Below are positions 23,766 to 32,612 of a DNA stretch of 64,000 bases, piece by piece. The notes under the pieces are model-generated. The model was not told the origin of the DNA. It searched no databases and saw nothing but the letters and a program-made list of their open reading frames with translations. Position numbers and translations under genes: made by a program. How positions within the stretch are numbered: position 1 is the stretch's first letter; every line of letters starts with the position of its first letter. Origin of the DNA: Acidobacteriota bacterium. GTDB lineage: Bacteria > Acidobacteriota > Terriglobia > Bryobacterales > UBA6623. The stretch lies in NCBI GenBank assembly GCA_016125275.1, contig WGMB01000015.1, forward strand, positions 62,001 through 126,000, written 5' to 3'.

Positions 23766-26700
23766 ATGTCAACTGCAAGGTGCGCAGCCGCGCTCCTCTT
23801 CTTCACTTTTTCCGTAGGCCTTTTCGGCCAGTCGCGATCGGTCATTCTGGGCACGGTCGTCGATGAGTCCGGTGCGCCGATTCCCGGCGCGGAAGTCAAG
23901 ATCCTCAATACGGGGACGCAACAACAGCGGACGACCGCCACGTCCGAGCGCGGCGACTACGAGGTGACCTCTCTCGACGTAGGCGTCTACGAGGTCACCG
24001 TGCAGTCGCCCGGATTCGCCGTCTTCGTCGTGCGGAACCTGCAACTGGAAGTCGACCAGAGGGCCCGCGTCGACGCCAGCCTCAAGGTCGGCGACCTGAC
24101 CCAAGAGATCACCGTCACGGCCTCGACGGCGACGATCCAGACCGACGACGCGACTCTGTCCACCGTCATCGACGCCGCCAAGATCCGGCAGCTCCCCCTG
24201 CCCGGCAACCGCAACCTGTTTCGCCTGGCCCTGCTGGCGCCGGGCATGAGCCGCGGACCGGCCTCGTCGGTCACCACCAGCGGCTTCGGCCCGGGCTTCG
24301 GCATCGCCGCCATGGGGCAGAAGGTGCACAACAACGCCATCCTGCTCGACGGCGCGCCGCTGAAGACGGCCATCCACGGCGCGGTGCGCATGCGGCCTTC
24401 GGTGGAAGCCATCGAGGAGTTCCGTGTGGAAGCCGGCTGGTACTCGGCGCAGTACGGCACCCAGTCCGGCGCCCAGATCGTGGCGACCATCCGCCCGGGC
24501 ACCAACGAGTTCCACGGGACGCTGTTCCACTTCTTGCGCAACCAGGTCTTCGACGCCAAGAACTTCTTCGAGTCGCCGACGGCGGACAAGAAGCCCCTGC
24601 GGCGCAACACCTTCGGCGGCGTGATCAGCGGCCCGATCATCCCCAACCGCACCTTCTTCACCTTCAACGCCGAGCTCTACCGCGAGCGGCGCTCGACCCA
24701 GACTTTTGCGGTGTATCCCTCGGCCTCCATGCGCACCGGAACGCTCACCGAGCAGTACTTCCAGCGCGCCGATGGCAGCCTGCTCCCGATTCTCGACCTG
24801 CAATCCGGATCGCCGTTCCCGAACAACCAGATCCCGTCGTCGCGGATAGCCCCCCAGGCCACGGCCCTGATGAAGTTCTACCCCAGCCCGAACATCGCGC
24901 AGTCGAGCTTTGACGGCACCCAGAACTACACCGGCGCCACCCGCAACGCCGACAACGACGACCAGTACTTCGTGCGCATCGACCACAACTTCACCGAGAA
25001 GGACCGGCTGTTCGGCCGCTACGGCATCCAAACGGTCAACCTGCCGGTGTTCCCGATCAACCCGAACCCGTTCTTCGTGCAGCGGCGGCCCCGCCGGCAG
25101 CAGAACGCCACGCTCACCTACACCCGCATCCTGAAGCCGACGATGCTCAACGATCTGCGGGTCTCCTTCAATCGGGACGTCTTCAAGGCCGTGGACGACG
25201 TCAGCGGCACGGACTTCAACATCCTGCGCGACCTCGGCATTCCGGGGCAGACCGACAACCCCATCGACACCGGCCTGCCGTCGATCTCCATCACCGGCGT
25301 GGCCTCGCTCGGCAACACTGACATCAACACCATCTGGGACGAGTCCCGCCAGATCGCCGACACCTTCACCTGGACCAAGGGCAGCCACACCATCAAGCTC
25401 GGCTCGGAGTACACCCGGCTGCGCGTGGACCGGCGCACGGTCTCGTTCGTCAAGGGCGCCTTCAACTTCACCGGCATCCACTCCGGCAACATCGCGGGCG
25501 TGACGGCGACCGAACGCGGCCGGCTGGCCTGGGCGGACTTCCTGCTCGACGAGCCGCAGCAGGTGCGGTTGGGCTTTACGCCGAATCTCCCTCCCGGCGC
25601 CGACCCGGGCACCTATCCCCGGATGCGCTTCTGGCGCTTCCACAACTTCATCAACGACGACTGGAAGCTCAGCTCCAAGCTGACCATGAACATCGGCCTG
25701 CGCTATGAGTACAACTCCTCAATCGTCGACAGCGGCGGACAGTCCCGCAACTTCGACTTCGAGAAGCAGGACCTCTACCCCGCCCCGCTGACGCCCGGCC
25801 CGCTCAACAACCCCAGCCGGAAGCTGTTCGCGCCCCGCATCGGCCTGGCCTGGCGCCCCTTCGGCGGCTCCTCGACGGTCGTACGGGCCGGCTACGGCCT
25901 CTTCTACAACGTGAACATGATGAACATGTTCATGCCGGCGCTGGCGGCGAATCCGCCCAACAACCTCAACATCAACGAGCTCAACTCGGCCGGCAACGTG
26001 CGCATCCACATGGCCAACGCCGACCAGGCCAGCGCCCTCTCGATCAACAGCGAGATCAACTCGGCCGACACGGCGCGCGGCGTCAGCGACGTGCACCAGT
26101 GGAACCTCAACGTCCAGCGCGCGCTGCCGGGCTCGCTGACGATGGAGCTGGCCTACGTCGGCTCGAAGTCCGCGCACTTCGACTCCCCGCGCACGGTCAA
26201 CCCCTACGTGCAAGGCACCACCACTCGCGTCTACCCGGACTGGGGCCCGATCGAGAACATCTCGCTCGACACGGCCGGAACCTACCACGGCCTGCTGGCC
26301 AAGCTCGAGCGGCGCATGAGCAACGGCATGACCTTCCTGCAGACCTACACCTGGTCCAAGACCATGTTCGGCTCGTTCGCCTGCTGCGGCGCCCAGCGCC
26401 ACAACGATCCCTACAACTGGAGCCTCGAAAAGGGCCTGGCGGAAACCGACCAGCGCCACCGCGCCACCACGGCCTTCCTGTGGGAGCTGCCATTCCTCAA
26501 GGGCCACGACACTTGGAAGAAGAAGCTGCTGGGCGGCTGGCAGGTCAACGGCTCTCTGACGCTCGAAACCGGCCTGCCGATGCATCCCACGCAGTCGCTC
26601 AAGCCCATCGACGACGGCTGCCCGCGCTGCACCCATCGCCCGGACCGCATCGCCGACGGCCGTCTGGACAGCTCCCAGCGGACGCTGCAGGAGTTCTTTG

Positions 26701-26975
26701 ACACCTCCGCCTTCGCCACGGCCCGGGGCCACTACGGCAACGCCGGCCGCAACATTCTGTGGGCGCCGGGGCTGGTGAGCTTCGACTTCGCCGTGTTCAA
26801 GAACTTCCACATCTCCGAGCAGAAGAATGTGCAACTGCGCTGGGAGAACTACAATTTCACCAACACTCCGCCGTTCAATCCGCCGACGCTCGAGATCAGC
26901 TCGGGCCAGTTCGGCCAAGTGACGAGCGCGGGGCTGGGCCGGGAGATGCAGTTCGCGCTGCGCTTCCAGTTCTGA
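23766..26975 (+). CDS. TonB-dependent receptor with carboxypeptidase-regulatory domain (Oar-like), copy 1
   Basis: A 1069-residue outer-membrane protein. Order: signal peptide (ending LFGQ, about residue 21); a carboxypeptidase-regulatory-like beta domain (VILGTVVDESGAPIPGAEVK, residues 24-110); a plug (RNLFRLALLAPGM, NNAILLDGAPLK, FRVEAGWYSAQYG); and a large beta-barrel ending in an aromatic residue (ALRFQF). NEFHGTLFHFLRNQVFDAKN is typical of the acidobacterial receptor family. It probably imports a large or scarce substrate using TonB energy. It starts the operon with the class V enzyme copy 2, a CehA fusion and a PD40 protein, and is therefore the likely entry gate for their substrate. 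Confidence 0.93.
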   Translation: MSTARCAAALLFFTFSVGLFGQSRSVILGTVVDESGAPIPGAEVKILNTGTQQQRTTATSERGDYEVTSLDVGVYEVTVQSPGFAVFVVRNLQLEVDQRARVDASLKVGDLTQEITVTASTATIQTDDATLSTVIDAAKIRQLPLPGNRNLFRLALLAPGMSRGPASSVTTSGFGPGFGIAAMGQKVHNNAILLDGAPLKTAIHGAVRMRPSVEAIEEFRVEAGWYSAQYGTQSGAQIVATIRPGTNEFHGTLFHFLRNQVFDAKNFFESPTADKKPLRRNTFGGVISGPIIPNRTFFTFNAELYRERRSTQTFAVYPSASMRTGTLTEQYFQRADGSLLPILDLQSGSPFPNNQIPSSRIAPQATALMKFYPSPNIAQSSFDGTQNYTGATRNADNDDQYFVRIDHNFTEKDRLFGRYGIQTVNLPVFPINPNPFFVQRRPRRQQNATLTYTRILKPTMLNDLRVSFNRDVFKAVDDVSGTDFNILRDLGIPGQTDNPIDTGLPSISITGVASLGNTDINTIWDESRQIADTFTWTKGSHTIKLGSEYTRLRVDRRTVSFVKGAFNFTGIHSGNIAGVTATERGRLAWADFLLDEPQQVRLGFTPNLPPGADPGTYPRMRFWRFHNFINDDWKLSSKLTMNIGLRYEYNSSIVDSGGQSRNFDFEKQDLYPAPLTPGPLNNPSRKLFAPRIGLAWRPFGGSSTVVRAGYGLFYNVNMMNMFMPALAANPPNNLNINELNSAGNVRIHMANADQASALSINSEINSADTARGVSDVHQWNLNVQRALPGSLTMELAYVGSKSAHFDSPRTVNPYVQGTTTRVYPDWGPIENISLDTAGTYHGLLAKLERRMSNGMTFLQTYTWSKTMFGSFACCGAQRHNDPYNWSLEKGLAETDQRHRATTAFLWELPFLKGHDTWKKKLLGGWQVNGSLTLETGLPMHPTQSLKPIDDGCPRCTHRPDRIADGRLDSSQRTLQEFFDTSAFATARGHYGNAGRNILWAPGLVSFDFAVFKNFHISEQKNVQLRWENYNFTNTPPFNPPTLEISSGQFGQVTSAGLGREMQFALRFQF

Positions 26976-26994
26976 GGCCGCAACGAGAGAGGAC

Positions 26995-28203
26995 ATGAGC
27001 ATCAATCGACGACAATTCTTCGTCTCGAGCGCGGCGGCGAGCGCCGCCGCGCTCAGCGCCTCGGGTTTCTCCGGGGTGCGGAGCCAGTTTCCGCGGGCGG
27101 AAAGCACGGTCTACCTGGACGCCGCCGCGCACATGCCGCTGTCCACCTACACGGCGGAGGGCGTCCGCAAGTACAACGACTTCCACATGTACGGCCCCGG
27201 CGAGGGCCGCGGCGAGTACGCCTCGCAGATCCAGCGCGAGATCCGGCCGCTGTTCGCCAAGCTCATCAACGCCAAACCCTCGGAGATCGGGCTGGTCGTA
27301 TGCACCAAGGCCGGCGAGGCGGCGGTCGTCAACGGGCTCGGCATCCAGGAGTCCGGCGGCAACCTCGTCACCAACGACTTCCACTACGCCGGCTCGATCC
27401 ACGACTACGTCGGCCGCCGCAAGGCGGGCATGGACGTGCGCATCGTCCGCCACCGCGATTGGCGGATCGACCTGAAGGATATGGAGAAGGCCATCGACGC
27501 CAAGACCAAGCTGGTCTCCATCACCCTGGTCTCCAACGTCACCGGCTGGGTGGAAGACGCCAAGGCCATCAGCGACCTGGCGCACGCCCACGGCGCGTAC
27601 GTCTACGCCGACATCATCCAGGCCGCCGGCAGCGTTCCGGTGGACGTAAAGGCGCTGGGGCTCGACTTCGCCGCCTGCTCGAACTACAAGTGGCTCCAGG
27701 GCGTGCGCGGCGCCGGCTTCCTGTACGTGCGCGAGGAGTTGCAGGGCTCCAAGGTCCACGACCTCAGCTTCCCCGGCTACGTGCACTTCAACTACGCACC
27801 CTGGGTGAGCCACGCGAGCTCCGGCGGCGACATGCCCTACGAGGCCCCCGACGACGGCCGCCGCTATGAGCCCGGCAACGTGAACTGGGCCGGGTACGCC
27901 GGCCAGTACGAAGCCCTCAAACGCATGCTCGACTGGGGCGTCGACAAGATGTACGCCTCGGTCAAGCCCCTCGCCGACAAGCTCAAGAAGGAGCTGCCGT
28001 CGATGGGCTACACCATGCTCACGCCGCCCGACGCGGAGAGCCTGCTGGTGGTCGTCCAGGTCAAGGACCTGGAGAAGACCCTCGGCGTGCTGCGCAAGGC
28101 CAACATCCAAGTGACCTCGGCGGGCGAGAATCGGCTGCGCTTCTCCCCGGCCATCTACAACAACATGAGCGACGTCGACCGTCTGCTCGACGCGCTGGCT
28201 TGA
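26995..28203 (+). CDS. Tat-exported class V aminotransferase-like PLP enzyme, copy 2
   Basis: A 402-residue paralog of the gene at 22316-23557, with the same order of motifs: a Tat signal (NRRQFFVSSAAASAAALSA), CTKAGEAAVVNGL for the cofactor phosphate, YVYADIIQAAGSVPVDV for the ring Asp, and Lys232 in CSNYKWLQGV as the PLP-binding residue. It follows the receptor gene by 19 bases with GAGAGGA as ribosome-binding site. Two divergent copies flanking one receptor suggest that they process different forms of the same substrate, or form a heteromer. Both ideas are inference. Confidence 0.85.
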   Translation: MSINRRQFFVSSAAASAAALSASGFSGVRSQFPRAESTVYLDAAAHMPLSTYTAEGVRKYNDFHMYGPGEGRGEYASQIQREIRPLFAKLINAKPSEIGLVVCTKAGEAAVVNGLGIQESGGNLVTNDFHYAGSIHDYVGRRKAGMDVRIVRHRDWRIDLKDMEKAIDAKTKLVSITLVSNVTGWVEDAKAISDLAHAHGAYVYADIIQAAGSVPVDVKALGLDFAACSNYKWLQGVRGAGFLYVREELQGSKVHDLSFPGYVHFNYAPWVSHASSGGDMPYEAPDDGRRYEPGNVNWAGYAGQYEALKRMLDWGVDKMYASVKPLADKLKKELPSMGYTMLTPPDAESLLVVVQVKDLEKTLGVLRKANIQVTSAGENRLRFSPAIYNNMSDVDRLLDALA

Positions 28204-28280
28204 TCGGGCGAGACAACGCCCGGGCGCAGGGGTCCGCCGGTCCGTACGGCGCACCCCTGCGCGCTCCCAGGATCGTTCCC

Positions 28281-30800
28281 ATGAAGACTCCGCACACCTT
28301 GCCGGCCGCCCGTCGCGGCCGCCGCTGGCTGGCCCTCGCCGCCGCGGCGGCGCTGACGGCGACCCTCGCCCTCGGCCAGGGCCAGCGACGCATCTTCTCC
28401 CGCATCATGACGGGCGAGCCCTACACGCTCGAATGCTACCTGCCGCAAATCACCAACGGCCCCAACTTCCCCACTTGGTCGCCCGACGGAACCCAGCTCG
28501 CCTTCGCCATGAAGGGCTCCATCTGGCGCATCCGGCTCGGCGAGACCACCGCGCACGAGCTCACCAGCGGCCCCGGCTACGACTCCATGCCGGCCTGGTC
28601 GCCCGACGGCAAGTGGATCGTCTACACCTCCGACCGCAATGAGACCATCCACCTGCGCCTGCTGAACCTCGCCGACGGCTCCACCCGTGAGCTGACCTCC
28701 GGCAACTCCATCAACGTGGAGCCGGAATGGTCGCCCGACGGCTCCAAGATCGCCTACGTCTCCACCTGGCCCAACGGCAACTACAACATCTACGTGATGC
28801 CGCTGCGCGACGGCGCCGCCGGCGAGCCGACGGCCCTCACCCAAGACTTCGAGCTGATTCCCCCCACGGTCTACTACGGCAAGTGGGCGCTGCACATCCA
28901 CCCCACCTGGACCCGCGACGGCTCCGAGCTGATCCTGGTCTCCAACCGCGACAACAAGCACGGCTCCGGCGGCCTCTACCGCATGAAGGCCGAGCCCGGC
29001 GCCAAGCTGCGGCGCTTCCACTACGAGGAGACCACCTGGAAGGCCCGGCCGACGCTCTCGCCCGACGGCGCCAAGCTCGTCTACAGCTCCTACCTCGGCC
29101 GCCAGTGGCAGCAGCTCTGGGCCATGCCGCCGAACGGAGGCGACGCCTTTCCGCTCACCTACGGCGACTTCGACCGCACCACGCCGCGCTGGTCTCCGCA
29201 GGGCGACCGCATCGCCTTCATCTCCAACGAGACCGGCGACACCAGCCTGTGGCTTTGGCACTGGTTCGGCGGACGCATGGAGCGCGTGCCGATCGACAAG
29301 CTGGCCTACCGACGGCCCATGAGCTCGCTGCGCGTGCGCGTGCTCGACAAGCAAACCAAGAAGCCCATGCGCGCCCGGGTCCACCTCAAGGCCGCCGACG
29401 GCCGGGCCTACGCGCCGACCGAGAGCTGGTTTCGCGCCGACTGGCTGATGTTCGACCACATGGACCAGGAGGGCGAGTACCACTACTTCCACACCGACGG
29501 GTCGTTCGAGATCGAGCTGCCCCCGGGCCTCACCCGCCTGAGCGTCTCGCGCGGCTTCGAATACCTGCCGGTCGACCGCGAGATCACCGTCAGCGGCGAC
29601 GCCCCGGCCAGTCTCGACATCGAGCTCGAGCGCATCGAGAACATGGCCGCCAAGGGCTGGTGGGACGGCGACAACCACTTCCACATGAACTACGCCGGGG
29701 TCTACTTCAACACCCCGAAACGGCTGATGGAGCAGGCCGAGGCCGAAGATATCCACGTGCTCAACAACCTCATCTGCAACAAGGAGCAGCGGCTGCCCGA
29801 CGTGGCGCACTTCTCGGGCCGCCCGGACCTTGTCAGCGTCGCCGACCGCATCCTGTTCCACAACCAGGAGTATCACCCGCCCTTCTGGGGTCACGCCGCC
29901 TATCTGAACCTCAAGCAGCACTTGGTGATCCCGGACTACGTCGGCTACCAGAACACCATCGTCGCCAGCCTTTCCCCCACCAACACCACGCCGGCCCGCT
30001 CCGCCCGCGCCCAGGGGGGCCTGGCCGGCTACGCCCACGGCGCCGGCAGCCACTTTCCGGTGGACCTGGCGCTGGAGAACGTGGACTTCGTGGAAGCCAA
30101 CAACATCGACTCCATGCAGCCTCTCTACCGCGCCTGGAACTGCGGCTACAAGGTCGTCGCCTCCGCCGGCGAGGACGCTTTTCCGAACTTCTACCGCAGC
30201 TACATCCTCGGCTCCAACCGCGTCTACGTGCGTTCCGGCCGAAAGCTCGACTATGACCAGTGGATCGCCGACTTCCAAGCCGGCAAGGCCTTCGTCACCA
30301 GCGGCCCCCTGGTCCGCCTGACGGTGGACGGCAAGGAACCCGGCGACGCCATCCGGCTCTCCCCGGGCGCCCACGAGCTGACCGTGCAGGTGGAGGTCTC
30401 TTCCATCACCCCGGTCGAGAAGATCGAGATCCTGCGCAACGGCCAAGCGGTGGAAACCATCGAGCCCGAGCCCGGCTCGCGCCATGTGAAGGTCGCCCGC
30501 AAGGTCTCCGTCGACGGGAGCAGTTGGATCGGGACGCAGGTCCGGGCCCAGTACAAGCGCGACCCCATCCGGCGGCCGTTTCCCTTCGCCGCCACCATGC
30601 CCGTCTGGGTCCTGCTCGGAGACCAGCCGGTGCGCTCCAAAGAGGACGCCGAGTACTTCGCCGGCCTGATCACCCAAACCCTCGAACGCGCCATGACGAC
30701 CGGGCCCTGGAACAACGACGAGGAGCGCGAGCAGACCCGAGCGCTCTATGAGCAAGCGCTGCAAGAGATGAACGCACGCGCGGCGGAGGCCTCCCGATGA
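28281..30800 (+). CDS. PD40 beta-propeller fused to CehA/McbA-type metallohydrolase, copy 1
   Basis: An 839-residue exported protein (signal peptide to about residue 35). Residues of about 55-335 hold repeated WSPDGTQLAFA-, WSPDGKWIVYT- and WSPDGSKIAYV-type blades of the TolB/PD40 propeller. Near residue 460 starts a PHP-like hydrolase region with DGDNHFHMNYAG, whose clustered Asp and His residues would bind metal; LEIDF- and HGAGSHFPVDLALE-type strands and a final beta domain follow. CehA hydrolyses the aryl carbamate carbaryl, but most homologs are uncharacterised. The start was placed at the signal peptide rather than at the longer frame. It overlaps the next gene by four bases. Confidence 0.83.
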   Translation: MKTPHTLPAARRGRRWLALAAAAALTATLALGQGQRRIFSRIMTGEPYTLECYLPQITNGPNFPTWSPDGTQLAFAMKGSIWRIRLGETTAHELTSGPGYDSMPAWSPDGKWIVYTSDRNETIHLRLLNLADGSTRELTSGNSINVEPEWSPDGSKIAYVSTWPNGNYNIYVMPLRDGAAGEPTALTQDFELIPPTVYYGKWALHIHPTWTRDGSELILVSNRDNKHGSGGLYRMKAEPGAKLRRFHYEETTWKARPTLSPDGAKLVYSSYLGRQWQQLWAMPPNGGDAFPLTYGDFDRTTPRWSPQGDRIAFISNETGDTSLWLWHWFGGRMERVPIDKLAYRRPMSSLRVRVLDKQTKKPMRARVHLKAADGRAYAPTESWFRADWLMFDHMDQEGEYHYFHTDGSFEIELPPGLTRLSVSRGFEYLPVDREITVSGDAPASLDIELERIENMAAKGWWDGDNHFHMNYAGVYFNTPKRLMEQAEAEDIHVLNNLICNKEQRLPDVAHFSGRPDLVSVADRILFHNQEYHPPFWGHAAYLNLKQHLVIPDYVGYQNTIVASLSPTNTTPARSARAQGGLAGYAHGAGSHFPVDLALENVDFVEANNIDSMQPLYRAWNCGYKVVASAGEDAFPNFYRSYILGSNRVYVRSGRKLDYDQWIADFQAGKAFVTSGPLVRLTVDGKEPGDAIRLSPGAHELTVQVEVSSITPVEKIEILRNGQAVETIEPEPGSRHVKVARKVSVDGSSWIGTQVRAQYKRDPIRRPFPFAATMPVWVLLGDQPVRSKEDAEYFAGLITQTLERAMTTGPWNNDEEREQTRALYEQALQEMNARAAEASR

Positions 30801-31738
30801 AGCCCTTGCGGCGACTCCTTCTCGCCGGGGCGGCCGTCGCCCTGGCCGCCTCGGCCCAACAGCCCGGCCCGCGGGACATGCCGCAGGAGATGGTCTGGGT
30901 GGACCGTAGCGGCGAAGTCCTCGGACGCGTCGGCGCGGTCCAGAACTCGATGTTCTTCCCCGAAATTTCGCCCGACGGCCGCTACATCGCCGTCTCGGCC
31001 CGCGACGGCGAGGTCAACGACCGCGACATCTGGATTCACGAGGTCGCCACAGGGAAGAAGCGTGCGCTGGCGCCGGCCAAGGGCAACGACAACTTCCCGC
31101 TGTGGCTGCACCACGAAGCCGCCATCGTCTTTACCAGCACCCGCGGCGGCAACTACGACCTCTACCGCGTGGCGCTCGACGGCGCCGCCGAGCCGCAACC
31201 GGTACTGCAAACGCCGGACTCGCAGTATCCTCGCGCGCTCTCGCCCGACGACCGTCTACTGGTGCTGACCCACGCCAAGCCCGCAGGCCGCAAGCTTCTG
31301 CTTCTGACGCTCGACAGCGGCGAGCAGCGCGAGCTGCTGCCTTCCGGCGCCGCCTGGGCCGACGGCGTGCGCTACTCCCCCGACGGCCGCTGGATCGCCT
31401 GGTCGGCCAACCCCGAGGGGCTGTGGGAGGTCTTTGTCGCGCCGGCCTCGGACCCGAGCGCGGCCGTGAAGGTCACTCGCGACCTGGCGCAAGGCTGGGC
31501 CGGCGGCGGCGGGCAGGTCCGCTGGCGCGCCGACGGCAAGGAGCTGTTCTATCTGATGGGAGACGCCGTGATGGCGATGCCCGTGGTCGACGGCGAGATC
31601 CCCAAACCCGAAACCGCCAAGAAGCTCTTCTCCGCCGACGGCTTCCGCGGCAACTTTCCCGACGAAGCGCCCTGGCTCACGCAGTACGACGTCACCGCCG
31701 ACGGCCAAAAGTTCGTCTTCGTGCGGACCGTGCGATGA
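30797..31738 (+). CDS. Exported PD40/TolB-like beta-propeller protein
   Basis: A 313-residue protein with a signal peptide (VALAASAQ, cleavage near residue 22). At least four propeller blades are visible: ISPDGRYIAVSARDG, FTSTRGGNYDLYRV, YSPDGRWIAWSANPEG and VTADGQKFVFV. No catalytic domain is present. It resembles the propeller half of the preceding fusion and overlaps it by ATGA, so it is translated with it. A binding or scaffold role is likely. Confidence 0.8.
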   Translation: MKPLRRLLLAGAAVALAASAQQPGPRDMPQEMVWVDRSGEVLGRVGAVQNSMFFPEISPDGRYIAVSARDGEVNDRDIWIHEVATGKKRALAPAKGNDNFPLWLHHEAAIVFTSTRGGNYDLYRVALDGAAEPQPVLQTPDSQYPRALSPDDRLLVLTHAKPAGRKLLLLTLDSGEQRELLPSGAAWADGVRYSPDGRWIAWSANPEGLWEVFVAPASDPSAAVKVTRDLAQGWAGGGGQVRWRADGKELFYLMGDAVMAMPVVDGEIPKPETAKKLFSADGFRGNFPDEAPWLTQYDVTADGQKFVFVRTVR

Positions 31739-31742
31739 CCGC

Positions 31743-32588
31743 TCAGGCTTCCGGCTCGATATGCGGAAACCAGGCGCGCCGCGCCGTCTCGCCCAGGATC
31801 CAGCGCTTCTCCTCGTCGGAGAGGCGCAGCGCCTGCTGGAAGATCTTCAAATGCTCGCTGTAGCTCAGCTTGGGAGTCCAGACGGCGTTGGGGTAGTTGC
31901 TGCCCCACACGCACCGGTCCGGCCCGAAGGCCCGTATGACTTGGCGCGCGGCGTCGTGCAGATCGCTCGAGGGATATCCCATTTGCGTGCCGGTCGAAAT
32001 GAAATCGACCTTCGCGATTAAATTCGGAAAACGGGCCATGCCGCACACCAGCGCCGTATTTTCCTCGAGATCGGGTCCCACCTTCAGGTCCATGCAATGG
32101 CAAAACCCGACCGTCACGGAGTCGAACTCAGCCAGCAGCTTGGAGGCGCTCTCGATCATCTTCGGCTGCATCAGAAAGATGTCGATCGTGGCCCCTTCCT
32201 CGCGGCAAATCGTCCACAGCGCGCGCACCCCGGCCGAGTCGAAGGTATCTTCGCGGCGGGACGGGATGCTGCGTAGCGTCTTGACGTTGAATTCCCTGAG
32301 CAATTGGCGGAGAGTATCGGGCGCATGCGGTTGATCCGGATCCAGTGTGCAAACGCCGGCCAGCCAAGGGTCCGCCCGCTTGGCCACGTCGGCCAGATAG
32401 CGGTTGTCGTAGTCGTAGAACGACACCGTATGGACCGCCCGCACGCAGTGGACTCCATTGGCCAGGCTCTCATGCCGCAGATCCTCCACCGAACCCTTGC
32501 CGGCCGGCGGCCGCATCGGCTCCGCGCGCGGCGGATAGCGCCGCTCATCGGGGGAATAGATGTGCGCGTGGCAGTCGATGACCAACAT
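31743..32588 (-). CDS. Amidohydrolase 2 family TIM-barrel hydrolase
   Basis: A 281-residue protein without signal peptide. It begins with LVIDCHAHIYSPDE, the His-x-His metal motif after the first strand. FCHCMDLKVG and FGPDRCVWGSNYP (the usual Gly-Ser/Thr-Asn/Asp-x-Pro ending of the family, here with Asn) follow. Members hydrolyse or decarboxylate cyclic and aromatic acids, lactones and similar compounds. The sequence is on the minus strand between the PD40 gene (4 bases away) and the second CehA fusion (24 bases between the starts). Its cytoplasmic location would place it after uptake. Confidence 0.82.
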   Translation of the reverse strand: MLVIDCHAHIYSPDERRYPPRAEPMRPPAGKGSVEDLRHESLANGVHCVRAVHTVSFYDYDNRYLADVAKRADPWLAGVCTLDPDQPHAPDTLRQLLREFNVKTLRSIPSRREDTFDSAGVRALWTICREEGATIDIFLMQPKMIESASKLLAEFDSVTVGFCHCMDLKVGPDLEENTALVCGMARFPNLIAKVDFISTGTQMGYPSSDLHDAARQVIRAFGPDRCVWGSNYPNAVWTPKLSYSEHLKIFQQALRLSDEEKRWILGETARRAWFPHIEPEA

Positions 32589-32612
32589 GCCTACCCAGAA
32601 TAGACAACGACC

